From the NCBI GenBank assembly GCA_020248945.1, contig JADCGQ010000040.1, positions 62,001-126,000 on the forward strand: a DNA stretch of 64,000 bases, written 5' to 3'. Origin of the DNA: Rubrivivax sp. Its GTDB lineage: Bacteria; Pseudomonadota; Gammaproteobacteria; Burkholderiales; Burkholderiaceae_C. Under the pieces are notes generated by a model. That model made no database searches. It was not told the origin of the DNA and was given only the letters and a program-made list of their open reading frames with translations. The position numbers and the translations under genes are program-made. Shown piece by piece: positions 8,455-17,213 of the stretch (its first letter is position 1; each line of letters begins with the position of its first letter).

Positions 8455-8961
8455 TCATTTCACGGGCGCGTCGCCGACGCTGATGTTCGGGAACAGCACC
8501 GCGCGCACCGTCTTCGCACCGCCTTCGGGCGAGGGGCGCACGGTGCTGTGCAGCTGGTCCATCACCTGCACGAGGTCGTCATAGGGCGTGTCGGGCTCGG
8601 CCAGCACGCTGGCGTCGGTGGTGTCGGGGAAGCGGCCCTTCACCTGCAGCAGCAGGCTGCCGAGCGCGGCCAGGTCGTGCTGCGGCTGGCCCTGCACGGT
8701 GGTCTTGGGGATGCGCTGGATGAGGCCGCCGATGCGGTCGCCGACCTCCAGCGCGTCACGCCGGATCACCACCTCGAGCTGCAGGTTCGGCCCCGTGATC
8801 TGCTCGACCGCGCTTTGCTGCGCCGGCAGGTTCAGGTCCATGATCGCCAGCCGCGAGAACACGGCCGTCGACAGCAGAAAGGGCACCAGCACGACGATCA
8901 GGTTGATGAACGCCGTGAGCTCCAGCTCGGCCGGCGCTTTTTTCAGCCGGCGGTTTTTCAT
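8455..8961 (-). CDS. ExbD/TolR-family biopolymer transport protein (first copy)
   Basis: 168 residues. The N-terminal helix region ELELTAFINLIVVLVPFLL carries Asn where most ExbD proteins have the proton-carrying Asp (LIDV in the second copy), so this subunit may be structural rather than proton-conducting. A periplasmic domain follows. The start ATG 8961 overlaps the ExbB stop by 4 bases (ATGA), so translation is coupled. Two TolR-like proteins beside one TolQ parallels the AglR/AglQ/AglS motor of Myxococcus. The missing Asp is visible directly; its meaning is inference. Confidence 0.9.
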   Translation of the reverse strand: MKNRRLKKAPAELELTAFINLIVVLVPFLLSTAVFSRLAIMDLNLPAQQSAVEQITGPNLQLEVVIRRDALEVGDRIGGLIQRIPKTTVQGQPQHDLAALGSLLLQVKGRFPDTTDASVLAEPDTPYDDLVQVMDQLHSTVRPSPEGGAKTVRAVLFPNISVGDAPVK

Positions 8962-9626
8962 GACGTGCGGCGCTCGGGTGCCGAGAGTTGCTCACCCGCC
9001 AGGCGTTGGACCAGGTTGAGGAAGGTGATCTTCGCGGCCTCCAGGCTGTCGACGATCTCGCCGGCGCGCGCCTGCAGGAAGGCGTGGATCAGCAGGAACG
9101 GAATCGCCACCATCAGCGCGAACGCGGTGTTGTTCATCGCGATCGAGATGCTGCCCGACAGCATGGCGGCCTTCTCGGCCGGGTTCACCGAGGCCACCGC
9201 CGTGAAGCCCTTGATCAGGCCGATGATGGTGCCCAGCAGGCCCACCAGGGTGACGGTGTTGGCGAAGGTGGCGATGTAGTGCGTGCGCTTCTCCAGCCGC
9301 GGCACGATCTCCATCATCCCTTCTTCCATGGCGTGGTCGATGTCCTCGCGGCGGCGCGCGCTCTTCATGCGCTCCAGGCCGTTGGAGACGATCTTGCCGA
9401 TGGCCGAATCGCTGGCCGAGGTCATGGCGTGCACCTCCTTGAACTGGCCCTTCTGCAGCAGCGGCAGCACCTGGTCCCACATCTTGCGGTTCTCGGCCCG
9501 CGTCTTGCGCAGGAAGATGAAGCGCTCGATGGCGATGGCCAGGCCCAGCGTCAGCATCGTCAGGCTGGGGTAGAGGAAGGGCCCGCAGTCGCGGAAGAAC
9601 TTCACGACGGTGTCGAAGGTGTTCAT
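8958..9626 (-). CDS. MotA/TolQ/ExbB proton channel family protein
   Basis: 222 residues with three hydrophobic segments (about 15-35, 112-136 and 155-182) and the family hallmark NTVTLVGLLGTIIGLIKGF followed by ISIAMNNTAFALMVAIP. It forms the inner-membrane channel that, with ExbD/TolR subunits, converts the proton gradient into motion of a periplasmic partner. Usual TolQ/ExbB length. It is followed by two exbD genes and an AgmX-like gene, and preceded by a small secreted protein gene with a 16-base gap. It is far too short for phage-defence ZorA. Confidence 0.93.
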   Translation of the reverse strand: MNTFDTVVKFFRDCGPFLYPSLTMLTLGLAIAIERFIFLRKTRAENRKMWDQVLPLLQKGQFKEVHAMTSASDSAIGKIVSNGLERMKSARRREDIDHAMEEGMMEIVPRLEKRTHYIATFANTVTLVGLLGTIIGLIKGFTAVASVNPAEKAAMLSGSISIAMNNTAFALMVAIPFLLIHAFLQARAGEIVDSLEAAKITFLNLVQRLAGEQLSAPERRTS

Positions 9627-9642
9627 GGTGGTGCGTCGGGGG

Positions 9643-9963
9643 TCAGCGGGTAGGAGTGGGGGCGGGTGTCGGTGCGGCGGCCGGCGCGGGTGCCGTCGCC
9701 TGGGCGTGGTAGGCGATCTGGCGGCGCAGCACTTCGCGGTCGAGCGGCGCGAGTGCTTCGTCGAGCACGCTGGCCACCGGCCGGCCCGAGAGCGTGCCGG
9801 GCAGCGGTTTTTTCCAGGGCACGATGTACAGCACCTTGGGCAGCTCGCGGTTGCCGATGATTTGCGTGCGGTCGATGTCGGCGCGGTCTTGCGCAGCGGC
9901 GGTGCCGGCGGCCAGCACCGCGGCGGCCAGGACGGCGGGCAGGGCCATCACAAGGGTTCTCAT
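9643..9963 (-). CDS. Small secreted protein of unknown function
   Basis: 106 residues: a signal peptide (cleavage after GTAAA near residue 23), then a short domain including IIGNRELPKVLYIVPWKKP and RPVASVLDEALAPLDREVLRRQI, and a Pro/Ala/Thr-rich tail. I do not recognise a named family. ATG 9963 overlaps the stop of the large TPR lipoprotein by 4 bases (ATGA), so it is a genuine coupled gene. It is placed between the TPR proteins and the ExbB motor, so a periplasmic accessory of the motor is plausible. Confidence 0.7.
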   Translation of the reverse strand: MRTLVMALPAVLAAAVLAAGTAAAQDRADIDRTQIIGNRELPKVLYIVPWKKPLPGTLSGRPVASVLDEALAPLDREVLRRQIAYHAQATAPAPAAAPTPAPTPTR

Positions 9964-12900
9964 CGCCGGGTCTCCGTGGGTGCGGCGGCCGTGGCGGCTG
10001 CCGTGGGCGTGGGGGTGGCGGCGGGCTTCTCGCCCGGCGCCGGCTTGCGCGCCTTGAGTTCGGCCAGCCAACGGTTGACTTGAGTGGCCTCGCCCGGCAC
10101 CAGCTCGGCATAGCGTTGATACAGCACCTGGGCGCGTGCCGCGTCGCCCAGGAACAGGTCGTGCAGGATGGCCAGGTTCAGGTGCGGCAGCGGTGCCTGC
10201 GCGTCCAGCGCCAGGGCTTCTTCGTAGGCCAGACGCGCGTCGTCGAAACGGCCTTCGCGGCGCAGCGCCACGCCCAGGGCATTCAACAGCCCTGGCGGCG
10301 GCTCGGCACCACGTGCGCGGGCCTCCGCCAGCGCGGCCTGCAGCGGCGCCAGCGCCACGGTGTAGGCGGCATCGGTGCGCTCGGGCTTGGCATAGCGCAC
10401 GGGCTTGAAGCCGGCCAGCGCCTGCAGGCTGTTGCGCACCCATTCGTCCCACACGCCGCTGGCGGTGCGGCGCGCGTTGGCCTCGTGCAGCTCGATGGCC
10501 TTCTCCTCGAACGGGAAGGCCTGCTCTTCCAGCAGCACGTCGTACTGCTCGCGTTCGAGCTTGTTCAGCTTCTTCGGCCGTTCGCTCTTGATCAGCGCCT
10601 GGCCGAAGTCGGCGTACAGCGCAGCGGTGCGGTAGGTGGCGGCGGTGGTGACTTCGGCCACGCCGGCTTCTGATGCGGCGGCGTAGGCCTTCAGCAGATC
10701 GTCCATGCGCTGCTTCTTGGCCTTGAGCTGGCGCTGCAGCGGCTCGACCAGCTTCACTTGTTGGTAAGCCGTCTGCAGCGGCTCGGCCAGCGCCAGCGTG
10801 GCCAGGCCACCCCAGCGGCGGGTGCGCGGCGTGCGGGCGTCGCCACCGGCGGCATCGGCCTCCTGCACGGCGCGCAGCCAGGTGCTGCGGCGCGTGGCAT
10901 CGGCCTTGTGCAGCTCGGCCAGGCGCCAGCGGGCCTCGACGGCGGGCTCCAGCGGCTGCGGATGGGCCTGCAGGTAGCGCTCCCAGGCGGCGGTGGCGAT
11001 GGCGTGCAGCGAAGGCGGGGCCGGCGGCGGGGGCGCGGCGCGGCGTACGGCGCCGCGGCGGGCCGGCGTCGCTGTCGGGCGCGCCGCGGTGGCGGCCACC
11101 GGCACGGCGGCCACGGCCGGTGCCGCCAGCGCCGCCTTCTCGTGCAGCTCGGCGGCCTGCCACCGCGCGCTGCGGGCCAGCGCGGGCTCGGTGGCGGTGC
11201 GGGCGATGGTCTCGAACTCGCGTGCGGCCGGCGAGTGCTGGCCGAGCTCCAGGTAGGCCAGCGCCAGGCGCGGCGGCACCTCGTTTTGCAGCGGGTTGCT
11301 GGTGTGCTCTCGGCGGAAGGCTTCGAGCGTGCTGGCGGCGGCGGCCCAGTCCTTCACTTCGATCAGCGCCGTGGCCTGGTCGAACAGCGCGCCGCCGCGC
11401 AGCGCGCTGCCGGCGGCCAGACCGGCAATGCCGCCCACGCGCGCGAAGTGGCCTGCCGCGGCGCGCCAGTCGCCGGCCTTGCGTGCGGCCTCGCCCTGGC
11501 GGTAGACGGCGGCGGCGCGGCGCTCGGTCCATTCGGCGCGGCGGATGTCGCCGCTGCCGGCGCGATCGAGCACCTCGGCGTAGGCCTGCTCGGCTTCGGC
11601 CAGGCGGCCGGCCTCGAAGGCGCGGTGCGCGATCACCGTCCAGGCCACGCGCTGCAGCTCGCGCTCGGGCGCGGGCTGGCGCTGCAGGGCCTGGCGGGCC
11701 AGCGCCACGGCGGCTTCGCCGTCGTCGGGGCCGGCGAGTGCGAACAGCGTGTCGGCGGCGTTGACGAGCACCGCGCCGCCGCGCGCATCGGCGGCGAAGG
11801 TGGATGCGAAGCGCTGCGCCAGCGCCACCGAGCGGCGCTGCAACGCCACCTGCTCGGGCGCCGGTGCCGACTTGCGCAGCTCGGCCAGCGCCAGCAGGGC
11901 CGAGTAGCCGGCATCGGCGGGGCGGTCGAAGGGGGCCTGCTCGGCGTACGCCACACGCTCGAACTCGTCGGCGCTGCGCGCGAAGCTGCGCTCATCGAAC
12001 AGCAGCTCGGCCAGCAGGAAGCGATTGGCGCGCGCGCCCTCGTGCCGCGGGAACTGCGTCAGCAGCGCGTCGTACCAGCGCACGGCCTCGGTGACATCGG
12101 CGTTGGCCGCTGCCGCCGGCGTGGCGGTGGCAGCGGCAGCGCGCGCCCGCTGCGCCAGCGCGTGGTGGTGGCGCGCCAGCTCGGCCATGTGCTGCTGCAC
12201 CAGCGGCTGCGCGCGCGCCCAGCCCTCGGGGTTGGCGCGGCGGAACTCCGAGTTGGCGTCGTAGCGCGTGGCGTGCTCGCGCTTGGCGGCCAGCGCCTGC
12301 TGCTCGAAGCCGGCCGCAGCGTAGATCTCGATCACGCGCGCCTGCATCAGCGGCGCCTGCGCATGCAGCGGCTGGCGCCGCACGAAGGCGGCCAGCGTGT
12401 CGGCGGCGTCCTTCACGCGCTCCTGCTTCGTGTAGAGCTCGGCCAGCGCCAGGTAGACGCGGAACTGCCAACTCTCGCGCGACGCCGGGTTGCGCGGCGG
12501 GTTCACGCGCGGCGGAATGCTGGCCTCGCCCTGCAGCGAGGCCAGGCTGATCGAGAGCACGCGGAAGCTGTCTTCCACCAGCTCGCGGTCGGCGCGTGTG
12601 AGCGGGCTCAGCTCTTCGAGGCGGGCTTCGTCGCGCAGGCGAGGCGGCAGCTTGCCGAGCTTCAGATCGAGCACGGCGAAGAAGGGCTCGAGCGCGTCTT
12701 CGGTGCGGCCCAGCTTGAACAGCGACCAGCCCTGCATGTACAGCGCGCGCTCGGTGAAGGGCGAGCGTTGCCCGACGCCCAGCACCGTGCGGTAGGCCTC
12801 TTCGGCCGCTGCCCACTGGCGCGTGGCGAACAGCATCTCGCCGCGGCGGAAGTGCGCTTCTTCGGCGTGCACGGTGCCGGGGTGGCTGCCGACCAGCCGC

Positions 12901-13370
12901 GTGAGCGTGGCCAGCGCGGCTTCGAGCTGGCCGCCGCTTTCCTGCGCGCGCGCCAGTTGGTAGAGCACGCGGTCGACGCGGGTGTCGTTCGGGTAGGCCT
13001 TCAGGAAGGCTTCGTAGCGTTCGGTGGCGGCCTTGTAGTCGGGCACGTCGCCGGTGGGTGCCTCGGCGGCGGCGCGGTCGGCGCGGTCCATCTCCAGGTC
13101 GCCAAGGCGGCGCATCGCCTCGGGGCGCTGCGGTGCGTCGGGGGCGGCGGCGAGGAACTCGCGGTACGCGGCGATGCTGTCGGCTTCGGCCGCCGCGGCG
13201 AGCGCACCGGGCGCGTCGGCCACGATGTTCACCTGGCGGTCGCGCAGCGTGGCCAGCGTGGGCGCGTTGTCACCCGGCAGCGGCTTCGGCGCGCTGCTGC
13301 AGGCCGCCAGTAGCACGGCGGCGGCCAGTGGGGTCAGCGGCCCGCGAAGGCGCAGCAGCCGGCGGCTCAT
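9960..13370 (-). CDS. Very large TPR-repeat lipoprotein
   Basis: 1136 residues. The lipobox LLAACSS puts the lipidated Cys at residue 24. The whole length is helical tetratricopeptide-like repeats, for example AYREFLAAAPDAPQRPEAMRR, YEAFLKAYPNDTRVDRV in pieces, and LAYEEALALDAQAPLPHLNLA near the C-terminus. An Ala/Pro/Arg-rich break lies around residues 740-790, and the C-terminus is a Thr/Ala-rich tail. Such proteins scaffold envelope complexes; GltD/GltE/GltI of the Myxococcus gliding machine are comparable. ATG 13370 overlaps the upstream TPR gene's stop (ATGA). Outer- or inner-membrane sorting is not clear; residue 25 is Ser, not Asp, which suggests outer membrane by the E. coli rule. Confidence 0.85.
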   Translation of the reverse strand: MSRRLLRLRGPLTPLAAAVLLAACSSAPKPLPGDNAPTLATLRDRQVNIVADAPGALAAAAEADSIAAYREFLAAAPDAPQRPEAMRRLGDLEMDRADRAAAEAPTGDVPDYKAATERYEAFLKAYPNDTRVDRVLYQLARAQESGGQLEAALATLTRLVGSHPGTVHAEEAHFRRGEMLFATRQWAAAEEAYRTVLGVGQRSPFTERALYMQGWSLFKLGRTEDALEPFFAVLDLKLGKLPPRLRDEARLEELSPLTRADRELVEDSFRVLSISLASLQGEASIPPRVNPPRNPASRESWQFRVYLALAELYTKQERVKDAADTLAAFVRRQPLHAQAPLMQARVIEIYAAAGFEQQALAAKREHATRYDANSEFRRANPEGWARAQPLVQQHMAELARHHHALAQRARAAAATATPAAAANADVTEAVRWYDALLTQFPRHEGARANRFLLAELLFDERSFARSADEFERVAYAEQAPFDRPADAGYSALLALAELRKSAPAPEQVALQRRSVALAQRFASTFAADARGGAVLVNAADTLFALAGPDDGEAAVALARQALQRQPAPERELQRVAWTVIAHRAFEAGRLAEAEQAYAEVLDRAGSGDIRRAEWTERRAAAVYRQGEAARKAGDWRAAAGHFARVGGIAGLAAGSALRGGALFDQATALIEVKDWAAAASTLEAFRREHTSNPLQNEVPPRLALAYLELGQHSPAAREFETIARTATEPALARSARWQAAELHEKAALAAPAVAAVPVAATAARPTATPARRGAVRRAAPPPPAPPSLHAIATAAWERYLQAHPQPLEPAVEARWRLAELHKADATRRSTWLRAVQEADAAGGDARTPRTRRWGGLATLALAEPLQTAYQQVKLVEPLQRQLKAKKQRMDDLLKAYAAASEAGVAEVTTAATYRTAALYADFGQALIKSERPKKLNKLEREQYDVLLEEQAFPFEEKAIELHEANARRTASGVWDEWVRNSLQALAGFKPVRYAKPERTDAAYTVALAPLQAALAEARARGAEPPPGLLNALGVALRREGRFDDARLAYEEALALDAQAPLPHLNLAILHDLFLGDAARAQVLYQRYAELVPGEATQVNRWLAELKARKPAPGEKPAATPTPTAAATAAAPTETRR

Positions 13371-15373
13371 CGCGGGGCTCCGGTGATGCGTTCGCTGCGC
13401 TGGGCCAGCTGCGCGCGGTCGAGGATCTGCGCAATGGCCAGCCGTGCCTGCGCCGAGTACACGCGCAGCCGCTCCTGCTGCCCCTGCAGCTCGGCCACGG
13501 CCAGCGCGGCCAGCGTCTGGCCTGATTCGGCTTCGAGGGCCGCCACCTGCGGCTGCAGGGCGCGGATGCGATCGCCCAAGGCCGCCAGGCGCGTGGCGAA
13601 GCGCTCGTGGCGCGCCGGCTCCTCGGCCTGCGCGCGCAGCAGGGCGGCGTCACGGGCGCGGGCGTCGTCGAGCGCACGGGCGCTGTCGCGCAGGCCCTTC
13701 TTCACCGACCAGCCGCGCTCGCTGGCGCGCTGGGCCAGTTGCCACGTCAGCGCACCTTCGGCCCGCCGCAGGCGTTCGCCCAGTTGCGCCAGTTCGTCGG
13801 CGGCGAGGCCGGCGTCCGACGGCGCCGCGGTGGCGGACGCGAGCGCCGCACGCGAGCGCCGCAGGCGCTCGAGCAGCCCTTGCTCGGCTTCGTCGGCCAG
13901 CGCCACGCCGTCGGCCTGGCGCTCGGCCTCGGCGAGTTCCGCGGCCAGTGCGGCGCGGCGGGTTTCGAGCGCCGGCAGGTTCACGGCGCCGGCCGATTCG
14001 CGCACCCTCGGCAGCCGCACGGCAAAGGCGGCACGGCGCTCTTCGAGCATGGCGCCGTAGGTGCCGAGCTTGTCTTGCCAGCCGCCCAGCTGCACGGCCA
14101 GGAAGCGCAGGTCGCGCAGGTGCTTGTAGGTCTCCTGGAAGGGGTGGTCGGCCAGCAGCGGGCGCAGGTGGCTGCCGTGCGGCATCGACGGCAGGCGGTC
14201 GATGCGTGCGAAGGCGGCCAGGCCGGCGTCGGCGGCGCTCACTTGCCCGCTCAGGTCGTCCGGGTTGCTCTCGACCAGGCCGCGCACCAGCGCGCCGCCG
14301 CGGATGGCCGCGATCGACTCGTCCAGCGCCTGGTGCTCGCGCTCGAAGTTGGCCACCGCCTGGCGGTAGCGGTCGAGCGCCTGCGAGTAGGCGCCGATCT
14401 CGGCCATCGCATACGGCACGGCGATCTGCGCCTCCAGCACCGCGGCGTCGGCCAGGTCGCGGCTGGCGAGTTCGGTCCAGGGCACGAGTGCGAGCTTGGG
14501 GTCGTTCAGCTCGGTCGCGGCCCAGCCGTGGCCGAGCAGCGCCTTGTTCGACTGCGCGCCTTCGAGCCGCACACGCTGCAGCGCGGCACGCGCCTCGCGC
14601 GGCTTGCGCGACTGCAGCGCGGCAAAGCCCAGCGCCACGTTGGCGCGGTCGCGGATGGCGCGCTGTTCTTCGTCGGTCGAGGGCGTGGCGCCGACCTGGT
14701 CGAGCAGCGCCGTGCCGCGCACGGTGGCCTCGTTCTCGGGCTGGCCCGCGCCCTGGCGCAGCAGCGCCACGGCCAGGTTGAAGCGCGCCAGCATCAGCGT
14801 GGCGGGGGCCGGCTTGCGCGGCGCCTTCGGGTCGGCCAGGGCCTCCAGCACGGTGGCCGCGCCGGCGGCATCGCCCTGGGCCAGGCGCAGTTGCGCGCGC
14901 AGCAGCTGGTGTTCGTCTTCGAGCGCGCCGACCAGCGGCGAACCGATGCGCGCCAGCGAAGACTCGGCCTCCACGAGGTGCCCACGCTGCTGCTGCAGCC
15001 GCGCCAGGAAGAACCAGGCGCGGTCGCGCACGCGCGGTGGCGCCTGGCTTTCGATGAGGCGGGCGAAGACCTCGCGCGCCTCCTCGTGCAGGCCGTAGCT
15101 CAGCAGCAGGCCGCCGCGCAGCACCTCGGCCTCGTCGTCGTGCGGGGCCAGGCGCGCGAAGTGCTGCGACACCATCAGCGCCGACAGCGCCGAGAAGCTC
15201 TTGCCCTGGAAGACGTGGAACAGCACGTCGCCGTGGTGCGGCGCCTTCACGGCGACGGCCGGCAGCGCGGCATCGGCAGCATCGCCGCGCGCCGGCGTCT
15301 GGGCGTGCGCCGACACCATCGCCAGCATGGCGAAGGCGCAGGCCGCAAGGCGCACAGACGGCATCGAGGGCAT
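13367..15373 (-). CDS. Periplasmic TPR/coiled-coil protein
   Basis: 668 residues. A signal peptide ends at about VSAHA; TPR-like helical repeats occupy roughly 50-350 (EEAREVFARLIESQAPP, RAWFFLARLQQQRGHLVEAE). A long Ala/Glu/Arg-rich coiled coil (about 450-640) follows. The start ATG 15373 shares its A with the upstream stop (TGATG), and a second ATG lies 9 bases inside. The stop overlaps the next TPR lipoprotein gene. Presumably a scaffold linking the barrels with the inner-membrane motor; function is inferred from context only. Confidence 0.82.
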   Translation of the reverse strand: MPSMPSVRLAACAFAMLAMVSAHAQTPARGDAADAALPAVAVKAPHHGDVLFHVFQGKSFSALSALMVSQHFARLAPHDDEAEVLRGGLLLSYGLHEEAREVFARLIESQAPPRVRDRAWFFLARLQQQRGHLVEAESSLARIGSPLVGALEDEHQLLRAQLRLAQGDAAGAATVLEALADPKAPRKPAPATLMLARFNLAVALLRQGAGQPENEATVRGTALLDQVGATPSTDEEQRAIRDRANVALGFAALQSRKPREARAALQRVRLEGAQSNKALLGHGWAATELNDPKLALVPWTELASRDLADAAVLEAQIAVPYAMAEIGAYSQALDRYRQAVANFEREHQALDESIAAIRGGALVRGLVESNPDDLSGQVSAADAGLAAFARIDRLPSMPHGSHLRPLLADHPFQETYKHLRDLRFLAVQLGGWQDKLGTYGAMLEERRAAFAVRLPRVRESAGAVNLPALETRRAALAAELAEAERQADGVALADEAEQGLLERLRRSRAALASATAAPSDAGLAADELAQLGERLRRAEGALTWQLAQRASERGWSVKKGLRDSARALDDARARDAALLRAQAEEPARHERFATRLAALGDRIRALQPQVAALEAESGQTLAALAVAELQGQQERLRVYSAQARLAIAQILDRAQLAQRSERITGAPR

Positions 15374-15987
15374 CACCAGACCTTGACGTCGAACTCGGGT
15401 TGCAGCTTGCCTTGCGCGTCGCGGATGCGCAGCTCGATGTAGCGCGGCTCGCTGGTCTTCTCGAAGCTGAGCGTGGTGCCGCGCTTGTAGTCGCGCTGGT
15501 GATCGCCCTGCTTCGGCCCGCGGCCGGTGAAGAAGGCGTCGATGGCGTGCGTGCCGCTCTTCAGGTTGCCGAGCCACAGCCGCTGCACGCCGCCGCGCTT
15601 GAGCGCCGCCACCTCGGCCGGCGTGTACAGGTGCTGGCCGACGACCTGGTTGCCCATCTTGACCTGCACCGACTCGAGCTCGAAGAAGACGCCGACGTCC
15701 ATGCTCACGAACACCGCCACCTGCGTGCCGGCGGGGAACAGCAGCTCTTCCTCGAGCACCAGCAGGTCGCGGTTCAGGCGCACGAGCTCGGACTTCAGCT
15801 GCTGCACGCGGGCATCCAGCGGCGCCGGGGGTGGCGGTGGCGTGGCGGGTGCGGATGCGGCGGCAGCGGGCGCCGAAGCGGCTGGCGCCGAGGCAGCGGC
15901 CGCAGCCGGGTCGGCCGCTGCCGTCGTCTGGGCCCATGCCGGCCCGGCCAGCAGGGCCAGCAGCAGGAGGATGAAGTGGCGGCTCAT
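15373..15987 (-). CDS. Periplasmic protein of unknown function in the envelope operon
   Basis: 204 residues: a signal peptide (ends PAWAQ), an Ala/Pro/Ser low-complexity linker to about residue 55, a short coiled coil (VQQLKSELVRLNRDLLVLEEELLF in pieces), then a beta-rich domain with VAVFVSMDVGVFFELESVQVKM and GNLKSGTHAIDAFFTGRG. The last part resembles an immunoglobulin/PEGA-like fold, but I do not recognise a family. Directly followed by the TPR gene with TGATG overlap; 27 bases after DUF3570. Likely part of the same complex. Confidence 0.72.
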   Translation of the reverse strand: MSRHFILLLLALLAGPAWAQTTAAADPAAAAASAPAASAPAAAASAPATPPPPPAPLDARVQQLKSELVRLNRDLLVLEEELLFPAGTQVAVFVSMDVGVFFELESVQVKMGNQVVGQHLYTPAEVAALKRGGVQRLWLGNLKSGTHAIDAFFTGRGPKQGDHQRDYKRGTTLSFEKTSEPRYIELRIRDAQGKLQPEFDVKVW

Positions 15988-16014
15988 GGTGTCGCTGTTC
16001 CCCAGGTGCGGGTG

Positions 16015-17124
16015 TCAGAACGTGCCGGACACGACCACCTGCACGACGTTGGCGTCGTAGGCATAGGGCCGGCCGGTGCGCAGATCGGTGAAGTTCGAGA
16101 AGCGGAACTGCTTGCGCTCGACGCTGCCCGTCAGGCGCAGCTCGGTGCCGGCGGGCATGCCCGGCCAGGTGTAGGTGAGCTTGGCGCCGACGGCGGTGGT
16201 GTGGAAGGTGCTCAGCTGCCGGTTGCGCGACACGAACACCGTCTCGGCCTGCGCGTTGTCGCTGTAGAAGAGCGCCTGGGTCTGCGAGTAGCGGCGCACC
16301 AGCGCCTCGGCGATGAGCCGGGGCTCCAGGTGCTTGGCCACGCCGATCTCTGCCGTGTGCGCCTTCACGTCCCAGTTGTCCCGGTAGTAGCGGTACTCGG
16401 CCCTGAACGAGCTGCGCGGCACGATCGCGCTGGTGTCGTTGATGCTGCGCAGCTTGATCGCGCGGCTGGAGCGGGTGCGTGGGTTGCGCTCCAGCACCGT
16501 GGCGCCGAACACGCGCGCCGCGCGATAGGGGCTGCCCAGGTAGCCTTCGTCCGACACGGCCTCGGCGTTCAGGCTCACCAGCCAGCGCGGGCTGAGGATC
16601 TGCGTCAGGCCGGCGCGGTATTGCCAGTGCAGCGCGCGGTCGATCCAGCCCGGCTGCAGCTTCTTGCCGACGAGATCGCGCGAGCGCGTGAAGCCCATGC
16701 TCACGGTGGTCATGCCGCCGTAGACCTCGGTGGCGACGTCCAGGCCCACGCCCTCGGCGATGTAGTCGGGCTCGACGCTGCGGTTGTAGCTCAGGCTCAG
16801 GATGGTGTCGCGCACCAGCCAGTCGGCGCCGAAGTCGGTGGCGGTGCGTGTCTCCTTGAACGGGCTGGCGTAGGTGACGACGTCGATGGAGGCGTTGCTG
16901 ACGGCATCGACGTAGTACTGCGCCGACAGCGAGACGCGGTCGGCGATGCTCTTGCGCACCAGCACCGCCGGCCCGGTGGCGCGCACGCCGCCGCCGTCGT
17001 ACACGTGGAAGGTGGCCTCGGCGCGGTCGTCGGGCAGCACGGCGGCGCCGGTGGGCGCGGCCGAGCCGGCCAGTGCCGTGCCCAGCAGCGCATGTGCGCG
17101 CTGGCGAAGCCAGTGCCAGATCAT
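16015..17124 (-). CDS. DUF3570 outer-membrane beta-barrel protein
   Basis: 369 residues with a signal peptide (MIWHWLRQRAHALLG...). HVYDGGGVRATGPAVLVRKS and a string of alternating beta strands follow, with the final strand VVQVVVSGTF ending in Phe, the outer-membrane assembly signature. DUF3570 proteins typically occur beside DUF4266, ApbE and a thioredoxin, exactly as here. ATG 17124 is chosen because the frame upstream (to 17223) runs through a dispersed repeat and gives an implausible leader. Function unknown in the family. Confidence 0.85.
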   Translation of the reverse strand: MIWHWLRQRAHALLGTALAGSAAPTGAAVLPDDRAEATFHVYDGGGVRATGPAVLVRKSIADRVSLSAQYYVDAVSNASIDVVTYASPFKETRTATDFGADWLVRDTILSLSYNRSVEPDYIAEGVGLDVATEVYGGMTTVSMGFTRSRDLVGKKLQPGWIDRALHWQYRAGLTQILSPRWLVSLNAEAVSDEGYLGSPYRAARVFGATVLERNPRTRSSRAIKLRSINDTSAIVPRSSFRAEYRYYRDNWDVKAHTAEIGVAKHLEPRLIAEALVRRYSQTQALFYSDNAQAETVFVSRNRQLSTFHTTAVGAKLTYTWPGMPAGTELRLTGSVERKQFRFSNFTDLRTGRPYAYDANVVQVVVSGTF

Positions 17125-17211
17125 GGCCAAGTCCCCGGCGCGGAACCGGCTCCGCCGGGCCGCTGCCGGAGCCCCCTCGGGGGGTGGCGAGCAGGGCGAG
17201 CCTGGGGGCTC
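17125..17211. repeat. ~88-base GC-rich dispersed repeat, copy B
   Basis: Same element and orientation as copy A (8365-8453): GGCCAAGTCCCCGGC ... GAACCGGCTCCGCCGGGCC ... CCCCCTCGGGGGG ... GAGCCTGGGGGCTC. It occupies the complete gap between the DUF4266 stop (17214) and the DUF3570 start (17124). By opening the reading frame upstream of DUF3570 it makes the start ambiguous. Confidence 0.85.
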
Positions 17212-17213
17212 GT

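Noticed and set aside
6707-9963. ExbB/ExbD/AgmX as a Zorya-type phage-defence motor
   Set aside because: The ExbB-like protein is 222 residues with no long cytoplasmic tail, and no ZorB OmpA domain, ZorC, ZorD or ZorE is present. The TPR/barrel neighbourhood points to an envelope machine.
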